64,000 bases of DNA from Evernia prunastri (lineage: Eukaryota; Ascomycota; Lecanoromycetes; Lecanorales; Parmeliaceae), in contig NKYR01000006.1 in the NCBI GenBank assembly GCA_003184365.1, positions 124,001-188,000 on the forward strand, in the 5' to 3' direction. Position 1 is the stretch's first letter. Each line of letters begins with the position of its first letter. Positions 11,957 through 23,168 of this stretch are shown here, in pieces. The position numbers and the translations under genes are program-made. The notes beneath the pieces are model-generated. The model was not told the DNA's origin and did not search any database. It saw nothing but the letters and a program-made list of their open reading frames with translations.

Positions 11957-12441
11957 GAAAAGGGTAAGGTAACATGGGAAAGATTTAGAAGCTCCGAATC
12001 CTTCAGCCGCTGCCCCTCGCTACTGATAGTTCTTGAAAAGAATTTTGAATTCTTTTTCCTGCAGAGTCGACCCAAAAGTCTAGAAAACGGACATCAAGTC
12101 GTTTGTCTCCGTGAGCGGATCTGGAGCAGACGAATGATTGCGCATGCAATTGGTGGAGATAAAAGAGCGTACTCCTGCCACGAACGTCACGCAAGGCTTT
12201 TTCGGTTTGGAAAGCGCCCTGCATACATACTGTAATGCTGCAGCGATTCTCTTAGAGTGACTTGGGAAAGCCCGTATATTTGCAATGTGCTTGGAGAAGA
12301 ACCAACATAGTCGAGAAAGCCTACAATGATAGCACTTTGTTCCATGGACAGTGGTAGAAATAGCGCCGCCAGCCGAGGGTACGTTTCATCCTCTTCACCT
12401 GAGATTCACTGCGCTTGCGAACTTGCATCTTTTACGATTGG
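11957..12441. other. Intergenic, nothing recognised
   Basis: Upstream flank of the hydrolase and 3' flank of RRN7. No RNA gene, repeat or conserved frame was seen. A missing 5' exon of the hydrolase could lie here. Confidence 0.4.
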
Positions 12442-14376
12442 TCAAGCGTTGTTGTCGTATCTATTCCCCATGGCTACATCATCTTTCTCTTTCTCTGCCC
12501 TCACTTTTGCCTCTCGCCACTTCACCAACTTTCTTTCCACCTGGCCCACGGCTAGAATGAGGGTATCTAGCCTGACACCAACCGCTTCAGCGACTGCTTC
12601 GTGAAAGGCTCTGGCGTGTGGCGTTAGATCCTCAACCTTCCTGTATCTCTTGTAGAAGCTTCCGATCCGATTCGAGTCCTCATGACCCCCATCCAAATCT
12701 TCAGACTCGTCAGAGATAACACTGCGTAAACGCAAGTTGCCCATTACCACATTGAGCCTCTTTTCAATGGTCCCTTGCCGCTCATCAGCAATCTGATCGT
12801 AATTGTATGGCGTAGGGCTGGAGCCATCTGTACGGCCGGTTGGGAACATATCGAGGAGCTGCTTGGGAATGCCACGGGATTTTTCCTCCATACGGGTTTC
12901 ATCGACAAAAGTACTTTCGTACCAATCCATGTATTCGTCCAATTGTTTATCCGTCATATCGAAAACAGCCTTTTCGGTGACGTTTATCTCGCTTCCACGT
13001 TCCAGATGAGGCTCACCAGTATCATGGCCGTTGTGGGAGCTTTGAGCGTCGACCCATGTTGTCCAGTCAACCTTCAACGCGGCCGAGTCTGCAAGAGAGC
13101 GCACATGGCGGGTCAGGCCGTCAAATGGGTGATAGAGCTTCACCGCTATTATCAACAGACATATCAGCTGCATTTCGGGCAGGGAAGATGTCTGCTGCCG
13201 GACCCCAGGTAACGGGAAGGAAAATGTCGTCGATAGTAGCTGAGAGATCTTGAGCGTTTCGGGGTGAAGCGCGACTACCGTCTCATTAGCTAGATACTTG
13301 GAGAGGGAGGGTACCCAGAGATCAGGGGCATACTTGGTAAGGAGAGACCGCGTATCTGCTTGTAGAGTAGAAGAGGGACGTTGAGCGGAGGAAATATGAG
13401 CCCGAAGTGGTGTGTGTAGAAAAGAGAGAGGTTATGGATCGTCTTGCGTAGCTGATCTAATTCAAGCGGAGACTGCAAGTACAAAGTCAGTCAAGCCTTT
13501 GGAACATTTGGGAAATACATGCCGTGGTATCCAGTGCTTTGAGGTACTGCGCGGGTAGCCTTCGCTTCATGACAGCTGGTACGAATCTCACTGCCCTTAT
13601 GAAAGGAATGTCTTCTCTGACAGCCCAGCTGGAGATTGGGACGGTTTAGCAAAGCCCGTTTAGTATCTCAGACACCAAGGGTGCACCATACGTACCGATG
13701 CACCTCCCCAATACTAACAGGCAGTCGCAACAGCATTGTTCCCAAATAGCAAAGTCCCAGCGTCTCAATCAAGCTAGGAATATCCTTCCCCCTAATCTTC
13801 CACTTCTTCCCAACGCCCTCAGGCTTGTCTTCTGTCTCCGTCTCGCTCTGCGGCTGTGAGCTGAAAACCGCGTCCTCGTCAGAGGTAGCATCGATCTTGC
13901 TTTTCAGCAATTGCAAACGCAATGCCCACAGGTCCTTGACTACGATCTCGAGCTCTGATGGTAGGCCAATGGTATGGATCAAGGCGTAGCTTTGTTTCCA
14001 GAGTATGAGCTGATAGCATTGCAGATAGAGCTCTCTAGCGGTGGTTCCACTGTAAACTGGACGCTGTTAAAGGCATGTTGTAGAGCAGCAAGGCTATAGG
14101 ACCTAGACCTACCCTGGGAGACCTCTTCTTGTGTTTCCCTTCTGATGCGGGTTTTTCTGCCCTGGGTGCCAAAGTCATCCTCATCTGGCTGCGTTGGTCG
14201 CTCCTATGCATGGCTTTGTCAGGCTCAACGCTCAGCTAGCTTATGTCTCCGTTTACCTCCTGCAGATGGCCTCTCTTGCAATATTTGAACCCATCTTCGT
14301 AGTAGTATAGCCTTGACTTGCAATTGTCCTCCTTGCCGCACCTTCCACCCTTCGTGTACTCCAGCTTTGTAGGCAT
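12442..14376 (-). CDS. RRN7: RNA polymerase I core-factor subunit Rrn7 (TAF1B homologue)
   Basis: Seen: six exons, 14376-14257, 14203-14113, 14056-13696, 13628-13523, 13472-13334 and 13289-12442, total 554 residues with one continuous frame. The N-terminus holds a zinc ribbon (CGKEDNC then YCKRGH). Next is a cyclin-like region with VYSGTTARELYLQCYQLIL and DIPFIRAVRFVP, then LFYTHHFGLIFPPLNVPLLL. Known: Rrn7 is a TFIIB-like subunit of the Pol I core factor that recruits the polymerase to the rDNA promoter in the nucleolus. Odd: intron 4 (13522-13473) uses a GC donor (GCATGT), the only way found to keep the frame, and intron 5 (13333-13290) is just 44 nt. If either is wrong the gene would carry a frameshift. 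Confidence 0.87.
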
Positions 14377-14815
14377 GTTTGACCAAGAGGCATGCTGATT
14401 TTCGTGATAAGAACTTGCCTTTGGGCGACGTGGCTAATGAGGTCTATTAATGAAGAGGCTCAGATTCAGGTCGCATGGCGGATCTACATTGATAATCTAG
14501 TTTGCTACCACGGAACAAGGAAATCACTTGGTGACTGTATAATCATATCTCAGCGTTCGAATTCTTTTCTACATTGGTCCCATCCTTGTCATCATCGCAT
14601 GCAGTATCCGTGGCCAAATACATGCCGAAGGTATATGCCGAAACCCAAAATACCTTTGGAGGGAGATCCATCATGAAGTGTAGCAAGATAAGCTGGGCTG
14701 CCAGCTTCGGTCTCCCGCTAAAGTACACAAAAGCAGCCAACTTCGACCATGATATCTTCTTTCATATCTCTGTTCTCCGGAAGACCCAAGCCCACTTTTC
14801 CGCTGCGAAAGCCTT
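14377..14815. other. Intergenic, nothing recognised
   Basis: 3' flank of eIF5A and promoter of RRN7, both on the minus strand. No repeat, RNA gene or conserved frame was seen. Confidence 0.45.
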
Positions 14816-15505
14816 TCAAGAAGCCTTCGGAGCTTCCTTCGCTTCAATCGCCACCTCCTCGCCCATGGAAGTAAGAACAATGACGTCTAAAAGCGTCAGG
14901 AAAAGTCGTACATCTGAACGAAGGCTCGACTTACTGGTGTCTTTCTCTTCGGTGCGGAAGAGCTTCTCGATCTTATCGCCAACCTCTCCATCGGGAACCT
15001 TGACATCATCTTTGGTAGTGCCATCGTCAGACATAAGCGAAAGGAAGCCGTCGTCAGTGACATCCAGCTAGTGAGCGGTCAGCGAGATCAAATGGTCAAG
15101 CGTATATCGTGAATCATTACAAGCTGGTATTCCTTGCGCTGGACGTTGGGGACGTCCATATTGTGGGTAGAGGGGCAAAGATCTTCGAGCTTCTTGCCAG
15201 TGAAGATGTCAATCGCGACGAGATGGACCTTAGCGTGACCGTGCTTGCCGGTCTTGGAAGTGCTCATTTCGACGATCTTGCAGGGGCGGCTCTTGATGAC
15301 GACGAATCCGTTCTTGCGGAGCGCAGAGCACTGCTGAGGATAGGTGGTGGAAGCACCGGCATCGGCGCTCTCGAAGGTATGTTCATGCTATTGGATAAAC
15401 CGGTCAGCAGTAGTTGGAAAGAAAATGGACGGGCTCATACGCCGATGTGGTGGAAAGAGTGTGTGAGGAGAATTCGAGGTCATTTACCTGAGCATCGTCC
15501 GCCAT
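14816..15505 (-). CDS. Translation elongation/initiation factor eIF5A
   Basis: Seen: four exons, 15505-15488, 15387-15121, 15067-14935 and 14886-14816, giving 162 residues, the normal size. The hypusine loop STSKTGKHGHAK is present, with the modified Lys in TGKHG at about residue 54. It is followed by VHLVAIDIFTGKKLEDLCPS and the C-terminal OB-fold strand VPDGEVGDKIEKLF. Known: eIF5A binds the ribosomal E site and relieves stalling, above all at proline runs; its Lys is turned into hypusine by deoxyhypusine synthase and hydroxylase. All residues around the hypusine site are intact. The first coding exon is only six codons, a start well supported by frame and donor. The SDR gene upstream is divergent. 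Confidence 0.95.
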
Positions 15506-16141
15506 GGTTGAAGCTGATGAAAGCGAGGCGAAAAGAGCGAAGGGATTTATAGATGAATAGAAAATAGACGCCGACGGCGAAGGTATAAGCGTCCTGTTGG
15601 AGAATTGAAGAAGATGTTTTTTTTTCTCTTTGGCCTGAATGGGTGAAGAAGTTGAAGAAAGTGCGTTTGGCGGGGGAGCTACTTTGCCCGAATGTGGCTA
15701 GATGATGTGGGGTCTTCCCTGAGGCGGTGCGGCCTTACTAAAGAGTAGGCAGGTACTTTAGAGTAAGGTATTAGAGTATTAATCACTGATAGACTGGCTC
15801 TCCCAAACTTTCTTGTATACCTTCTTTAATATTATTCTTCACTCATTACCTTACATTATCTTACCTTACCTTTTCAGCTGATAATAAGTACATTCCGTCG
15901 GTGACAGGCAATAAAAGCTACTGTCGCTTATACTTTACATGTTAAGCTGCAGATAATCGAGTCGGGCCTGGCGGGCGATTACTTGGAAGACGTCAGGCTA
16001 AGGGTAAGTGGCAAGGGGGGCCAGTAGGTATATATGTGCAATACTATTATTTATCTCCTTCCTCTTTCTCAATTTCCCCTTCCTCTCCTTCGTAGCAAAT
16101 CCTCTGCCTGGTATAAATATTATACGTAGCAGTAGCACACA
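15506..16141. promoter_or_regulatory. Divergent promoter region between eIF5A and the SDR gene
   Basis: 636 bp between two divergent starts. A poly-T run near 15616 and repeated TTACCTTACC-type words at about 15850-15870 are seen. On the SDR side, TATAAAT at about 16112 lies only some 25 nt before the chosen ATG, so it either belongs to a leader or the transcript start is very close. Confidence 0.4.
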
Positions 16142-17259
16142 ATGTTTGGCGGCAACAAATTCAATCCGGACACAGACATCCCGGATCTAACAGGCAAAAC
16201 CATACTCGTTACTGGCGGTATACCTTCATTTTATTGTCAATGTGACGGGCGAAGACTGAAGCGTTGAAATAGGCAACAATGGTCTAGGTCTAGAGACTTG
16301 CCGTCAGCTTGCCAAACATAACCCTCACATATACTTAGCCGCCCGGACACCATCCAAAGCGGAGTCTGCCATAGCAGATATCAAGGGGACAGTGCCCAAT
16401 GCCAACATAACCTTCCTACACCTGGATCTGGCTTCTCTTGAATCGGTGAAGACAGCAGCCGATACATTCAGTGGCAAATCCGACAGACTTGATATTCTCA
16501 TCAACAATGCAGGTGTCATGGCGCTACCTGCCTCAACCACCAAAGAGGGTTACGAGATTCAATTCGGTACCAATCACATCGGTCACTTCCTCCTGACCAA
16601 GCTTCTCCTGCCCACTTTACAGCGCACCGCTGAGGGTCAAGGAGACGTACGCATCGTCAATCTCAGTTCGGAAGGGCACAGGCTTCCTCCAAGAGGCGGA
16701 CTTGCATTGAAAGATGCTCACTCCGACATGGCCTCTTACAATACCTGGGTGCGCTACGGCCAGTCCAAGTTGGCAAATATTCTTTTTACGCGAGAACTCA
16801 CGAGGCGCTACCCCGCTATTAAGACCGCTGCTCTTCATCCAGGAGGCATTGACACAGGACTTGCACTGGGTTTTCGGAAAGAACATCCATGGTTGGCGGC
16901 AGTCCTTGGCCCTATCGCCGCACTGTTCCTGACGACGGTCCAACAAGGTGCCCTCACGCAATTGTTTGGTACGTAACCCTGCGGCTAGCTCGTTGCTTTT
17001 GGTTCGATCTTCGAGGTTCGCATCAGGTTTTAAGCGTGCTGCTATGCAGGCTCATCTATGCACTTGATATCCGCGTTTTGAAAGAGATAATGCTGACTCC
17101 AAAATCTTTCCAGCCGCGACGAATGAAAAGGTCAAGACTGGAACGTACTATGTCCCTACTGCTACAGAGAATGCTGGGTCAAAGTACTCGCGAGACTCGA
17201 GGCTGGCGGGGGAGTTGTGGGAGTGGACCGAGCAACAATTGGCCGAACGTGGATACTAA
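16142..17259 (+). CDS. Short-chain dehydrogenase/reductase, retinol-dehydrogenase-like
   Basis: Seen: three exons, 16142-16217, 16273-16968 and 17114-17259, total 305 residues. The cofactor motif TGxxxGxG is rebuilt across intron 1 as VTGGNNGLG. NNAG is present, with Ser in VNLSSEGH, and YxxxK is YGQSK, so the catalytic Ser-Tyr-Lys set is complete. The HPGGIDTGL segment after it fits the classical SDR fold. Known: such enzymes move hydride between NAD(P)H and alcohol/carbonyl groups; substrate is not predictable. The intron 16969-17113 is 145 nt. No cluster partner is seen: its neighbours are eIF5A and an F-box protein. Confidence 0.88.
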
Positions 17260-18549
17260 GAGTTTCGAGGAGTGAACATTCATGAAGCGGCACTCTAGGT
17301 ACTTGTCCTCTCAGATACTGACAGTCGTGGGCTCAAACGCCGGATGCTTGCCAAGGCATTTTTTCCCGACAACGAATTCAGATTCCTCAGTCAGATTCCC
17401 AAAGACTTTCGTCTTATCACATATTAGTAGTGAATCCTTTTTCCTCATACGACTCATGATGATTGATGATTGGAAAGAAGTTCCATCACTTTTAGGCAAA
17501 GGAGACAAATAGCCTCCCTTGGAGTCACTTTGGATATGATCTTTCCCACAACTCGGCTTACGTTCTACCTTCACCTTCACCTTTGACACTACTAAAAGGG
17601 TCATATGTCCTGAACCTGAGTGAATGACATTGCACCAGTTCGACCGTGGCCGAGTGTCACTTCGCTCAAACCTTGCCAGTTCGAGCTTCATTCTCTTGAC
17701 ACCACGTGATGCTCTAACAACTTCAGCTGTCAGCTGCGTCCATGAATTAATCCTCGATATGTGTTAGGATCTCAATTCCCCCTCCGGGGTAAACTAGAAA
17801 TCAGCTCTACAGCACAATCTTATATGGTATAAATACTCCTGCCACCCTCTTCTCTGCTTTTCTCCGTTTAATCTCTGTATCAGAGATATCCTTCGGCGAC
17901 TCCTCGTGCAACAATGTCTAGGACCGGCCACCGACCCGTCAATACGGTGAACTATATCAACAAGGCCTTGTTTCTGCCGAAGGCATGTCCATTTGGATCT
18001 TGACTTAGTCGGCGAGGCCAACGTTGCGAGCAGCTTCGAATGTTATGTTCCGAAGAGATACCGCAGCATGGCTGAACCTTATACATATATAGGAATCTAA
18101 CCCAGGTACCTGATGGTCCTCCCAGAGCCTTTATCAGAGAGCTGTGAATATGAAGGTCATAGTACTAATTAGAAGCTGAAAGGAATGACAATCCTTAGGA
18201 TATGCCACGTAGGCTCTTGAAAACATTCAATCTTTGCCGTTTCAAAATTGGTTTATATAGCTCCAATTCACAAGCTAGGCAGCGAAGAGTTCTTGTCGCT
18301 GCTAGGCTCATGTCGTCGCTGCTAGGTTCGTGTCATGGCTGGGTTCACGTTCGCTAGGTTTACGTTCGCTAGGTTTACGTTCGCTAGGTTCACATCGCCC
18401 GCTATGGTGTCAGGTTGTGAATTAAAAGCATGGTCAAAAGGGCGACTGAAAGACAAACTTTCACCGCCTTTCATCACCTTTCACACCAGAGTTCGTTCCT
18501 ACCAGAACTGTGCATGCACCAGCTAAGATCTTGCTAAAGATATCACAGC
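17260..18549. other. Intergenic with a 15-bp tandem repeat
   Basis: About 1.3 kb with no supported gene. It holds a 3 x 15 bp tandem repeat at 18344-18388 and looser copies of a GCTAGG-containing word just before it. Short frames on either strand look random. Confidence 0.45.
18344..18388. repeat. Tandem repeat, 3 x 15 bp
   Basis: Three head-to-tail copies of TTYACGTTCGCTAGG; units 2 and 3 are identical and unit 1 differs at one base. Related words (GCTAGGCTC, GCTAGGTTCG) precede it from about 18300. Confidence 0.85.
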
Positions 18550-19688
18550 ATGGCCACCCCTTTCAGACCCTTCGATAACTTCCCTGAGGAGCTGGTCCTG
18601 TTGACCCTAAGCAGCGTCGACACTACGGATCATCTGAGTGTCAAGCTTGTCTCCAAGAGGTTCTGCCGTATGTTCTTCTGAAGTCCATATTTTCTCTTCT
18701 GAACCAAATCCTGAGTCTTGAGATATGTCTTGGGAGTATATACTCTCTGGGCGTGTTTCAAGGCTTGCGAACCCCTTCAAACCAGCAAGACTGACCCCAA
18801 AATCATAATCCAGGCTGTGCTGTCGTCGCGATCAAAAACACGACTACCCTCACCCTCGCAGAAGCAACAAAGTGCCACACTGCCATCGAGGCCACTTTCC
18901 CACGCAACAGGCCGCTAGTCTGCTGTTGCTGCACCGACTGTGGCCTCGTCAAAGACACGGACCAGTTCGCTGATCCTCAAGCCAAGAAGACCAAGGCAAA
19001 CCGTACCTGCGTCGCCTGCGGCATTCGAAACAAGAAGTATTCGAGCGAGTGTCTTCCAGTGGTAGGCCGCGAGCAACGGATCCCTTGCTGGGATTGCATG
19101 CAAGCGATGCCGCTTTACGACGGATGGAGGCTCAAATCCGCAGAGGCGAAGCTCCTGCTACATTTTGGACCAAGGAGCAAGGAGGTGTACTGCGAGTATT
19201 GTCTGGAGGGCAGACTCCGGTTCGTAACACAACCCCATCCCCGCCTCCTTTTTCTTACACTCATTGCATGACTTCTCACTTACGGTTTGGTGTAGGTCTG
19301 CTTTCCCTACGATGCAGGGACGGAACCAGGCGATTGCGAGGATCCATGCCGATCCTGCGTGCGCTTGGTATTGGGACAGGGTTGGGGCGTGAGGTTGAGG
19401 TTTGGGACATCGGTCACCGTGGTTCACGGTCCTTGGGTGGATCACAGGCTGAGAGAGGGAGACGTGGAAAGGCTCGAAGCAAAGTGCGATAGGGGTGGAG
19501 GTGGATTAGCTACGCAACGGGGCTGTGGCACGTTTCACGAAACGAGGTCCTGTCTACTTCAGGTTATATACGAACGAGCGGCTGCAAAGCTCAGGTCGGG
19601 AGCATTTCCAATGAGAAAAATGAAAACTGAGTTGCACCCGAAGGCTGAGAACTGTGATCCGAGTCAGATCTTGTCACTTTCACGGTGA
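18550..19688 (+). CDS. F-box protein with Cys-rich region
   Basis: Seen: three exons, 18550-18667, 18814-19223 and 19296-19688, total 306 residues in one frame. The N-terminus is an F-box-like helix set (FPEELVLLTLSSVDTTDHLSVKLVSKRF). Exon 2 has a Cys-rich block: LVCCCCTDCG, then TCVACGIRNKKYSSECLP, PCWDCM and YCEYCLEG, which probably binds zinc. Exon 3 continues with CEDPCRSC. Known: this F-box plus CxxC architecture is common and expanded in filamentous ascomycetes; F-box proteins link substrates to SCF ubiquitin ligases. The target is unknown. The first intron (18668-18813) is the least certain; its acceptor was picked because it keeps the frame. Confidence 0.65.
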
Positions 19689-21629
19689 ATCGAGTCAACA
19701 TGGTTGATACAAGAGCCCGCTTGGCTCATCCAGCGAGTTGAAGTCAGGTCGCAAGCCTCCAGCACGTAGTTTATATCACAGCCCGCAAAAGGACATGTGT
19801 TTATCAACAACGCAATCGAAACAACCCGCCAAAACCCCATTCTTAGACAGAATTCCCTACGCATACAAGCTGTGCAGCGATACGAAGCAGACCGCCCAAC
19901 CCATCACACATACTCTCAACACCTTCAAGCAAAGCGCACGATGTGCGGCTTCTGTGACGACGTTCCCGGCACGTCGGTCCAGTCGGAGACCGGCGACACG
20001 CCTTGTACGTATCCAGGATGAAGTTGCGCGCGAGGGGGGTTCACAGAGCGAGCTTTAGAAGAGAGAGGAGAGAGAGAGAAAGAAATATGGCACTTCTCTG
20101 TGATACAGCGTGAAGATCATGCTGACTCCATTCCGCCATGCAGATCAAAATCTTATGATCGAGGCCGCCAGATGCCACAACCTCCACGCCCGTAGTACGT
20201 ATGATGCCATTCAGTCCCACGTCAGGGCATAACATCTCAACGAGATCCTGGCCTGCGGTACATTGTGTTTCTCCCCACAACGGGCTCCGATGATACCACC
20301 TCTCTGTACGATTTCGGCGTTGAAGCCAGTCGAGATAAGTCATCGTTCGACAAAACCCTAGCCCACGGCCTGTTGATCATCCTTCTTCGTCCAGGTCATA
20401 TAAGAGCTCGGCGTCTTTGTTGATCTTGAACTGTGCTTTCCGGGAATGTAAGTCATTCAGGCATGAAACATATATGAAGATGCACGTTTACTTTAGCGAG
20501 AGCGTCAAACCTAGGAGCCTATGGTAGCTTGACGCCGACGCTGCCTTTCTGGAAAGCATGTAGCTATGGGCCTTTGCGTTGCGGGAGAGGCTGCTGGTAG
20601 TAGAGCACTGGCGGCATCTTCTGCTCGTGCAGTAGGACAGGGAGACGGTGAAGAAACGCACTAATGATGGGTGCATTCACAGTGTAGAAGCACCTCACAT
20701 CATACGGAATGATTGATAGAAATATATGCAATTTACGACGACCGCTAGGCATCCCGGAAATCTGTATTATTGCCCCTATCCAGAATTAGCAAGCCATGAC
20801 TGTTCCTTGATTGATCAAAGTTACAGAAAGAAGTCAAAACAATCCTTGAGGCGCCTTCGATGCGGCCATCCCTCGTATGGCAATTCCGTTCTAGAAATCG
20901 CTGGACCGGGCCAGCGCTTTCCGGGAGACAGAGCACCACCGAACAAAGGACACATTGTATCGAAAAGAAAACATCAGTCTAGGTAAAAGAGAGGGATGGC
21001 AAAAGTCACTTTCTGAAAGCGCGTCAAGCCCAACGGCTCGCCGTCGCCTAACCCCCTGACCGGCCTTAAGCAAGCGTTTACGCAGTGAGCTTTCACTCGT
21101 CTCTCTCAATCGCCGCGGGATTATCAAAATTCAAGGGGCTGAACCGTCTTGAGAAAGAACCACCCATAGTTCCCAGGACGCGAATCCGGTATATCGGGAA
21201 GGAAGACACGATGGAAGAGGCCATGTTGGTGAAGTTGCGGCAGACTCGGCGACTGTTGTGAGCCGTCAGGCGCGCCCGGATCATGGATGGATGCGTCTGA
21301 TGAGGAGCCGGGAGCGAGGTTGGAAGCGTTGCGCGGGTTTTATTTGGTTGTCTGGTTGATATCTGGCCTGTGAACCACATGCCATGGACACGACTGCTCC
21401 GATTTTTCTATCTTAGATGTTTCCGTTCAGCGTTTCAAGACTGTCATACCCGCGTGCAAAACGTAGGTATCCCGCGTCTCTATCATACACTATGAAGCCT
21501 GTGATTGCTCCACCGCCTGAAAACGAGACCCACATTTTCGGCCATTAACGCCAGAGTTCTGACACAACAAGGTAGGATTTGCATACCGAGCCGGCACGAC
21601 TGGAGCTATATCCCAGCCGTCCGAATCTT
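19689..21629. other. Intergenic, about 1.9 kb, nothing recognised
   Basis: No frame here resembles a known family and none shows convincing splice continuation. It holds the 3' flanks of the F-box gene (+) and SEC62 (-), which converge on it. A missed lineage-specific small gene cannot be excluded. Confidence 0.4.
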
Positions 21630-22926
21630 TTACTCATCTTCCACCTCCTCAACCCTCGGCGCAGCATGCGCATGCCGCTTGCTGACTTGACCATTGGCCG
21701 TTCCCGTGCTATTTGTAGATGGGGAAGCCTCAATCGACTTAGCATCCGCTTTCGACCCACTGCCTCCTTTCTTGGGCTTGTTGGCTTTCTTCGCCTTCTT
21801 GTCCTTCTCATCGATTGCAATCAGCCTGACCGCCTCTCCGTCCAGCTGGAAACGCAAGCTGAATGGTGGACTCACCTCCTGCCATCCCCAAACCGGCCTG
21901 AAACTATCAAAGAAACCCACATCCTCAAACAGGTTCGGATACAGCCATAGTCCAGGTGGTACCGTAAAGACCGTCACGCAGAATAGTATCAGGCGGATAA
22001 TAGCCATGGCGAAGAACAACGCTATCAAGCCTAGGAAGCCCATACTGAGATACCAAACCCCAATCCTCAATTTGACCGGCCACAGCGGGAACATGACAAT
22101 TGTCATAATCAATATTAACGCTCCGACCGCATACAGTTTCGTCCGCCACTGCGGGCCTTCGTACAGCCAGACGTAGTGTAGATCATCATTGATATCCTGC
22201 TGCTGTTCGATCTTGACCGTCCACAGCCCCTTGACTCGCTTTTGAGGCTTCGAAGGAGCATGGCCATGGCCTTCATGGGGATCTGATTTCGAGACGCGTA
22301 GGGCGAGGAGGGAGAGCGGGAGCAGTTTGAAGACTTCGGCTTTTGGAGTTGCGGCGGTAATTTCGGGGAGGAGAGGGTTCTTGCTGCGGGCTTTCGTGTA
22401 GGCGGGGGAGTCGATGGCTCGGAGGGCACGCTTCACTTTTCGAGTAGTCAGAAAACCCTGTAGAGATATGGACCGAGGTTGAAAAAACGGTAGGGGTACC
22501 TCTAAACATATCCTTTCGCTGCCCATTCAATATGCAAGTCCTAGGCTTTAGATCCTGCCCCTTCAACCACTTGGCCAGCGCCAGCGCCCTGGGGTCCGGC
22601 GCCCCCGGGGTAATGGGAACCTGCTGCCCCTGCTGCCCCTGCGTTTGCGGTTGCCCTTGCGGTTGTGCAGCTTGGTTCTGAGCTTGCTGCTGCGCCATTT
22701 GTTGCTGGCGTTGGTGGTTTTCAAAGGCTTGCTGCTTGAGCTTGTTGATATATTGGTCGAAAGTCAAGCCGGCTTTATCGGCCTCGGCTTGGATCTGCTG
22801 CCGTTGCTGGGCTTGCAACTGCTGGGGCGTCATGCCTCGTCGCTGAGCTTCTGCGGCGATTTGTTGCTGGATGGCTGCTAGTTGTTGTGGAGAGGGCTGC
22901 TGGCCCGGAAGCGGCGGACCCGACAT
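21630..22926 (-). CDS. SEC62: ER translocation protein Sec62
   Basis: Seen: two exons, 22926-22500 and 22435-21630, total 410 residues. The N-terminus is a Gln/Pro-rich extension with helical PQQLAAIQQQ-type runs. Then ALAKWLKGQDLKPRTCILNG and, across the intron, FRVKRALRAI form the conserved cytosolic domain. Two membrane segments follow (LYAVGALILIMTIVMFPLW and the GVWYLSMGFLG region). The tail is Lys-rich and ends acidic. Known: Sec62 joins Sec61-Sec63 for post-translational import into the ER. The Gln-rich head is an extension not needed for the family call. Intron of 64 nt with GTACCC donor. Confidence 0.93.
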
Positions 22927-23168
22927 ATTTAACTGTGATTCTGAGTGATTCTAGTTTTAAACAGCTTTCGTAGATAATGTCGTGGTCTTCTAAGATTTTA
23001 CAATATTGATGGGCGCTCCGCTCCTTGCGAAAGGACAGAGTAACCAGAAATTGGTTTAATTCCGATCAGTTATCCCCGAGCGATTAACCACCTTTGTTCA
23101 AGTATCTGACATGGCTTTATACACTTGACCGATCAACATGTGACTCATTCCAGCTTCGCACATTCTCA

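Noticed and set aside
19941..20021. Short Cys-containing frame starting MCGFCDDVPG
   Set aside because: Only 26 codons, with no signal peptide, no splice continuation and no known match.
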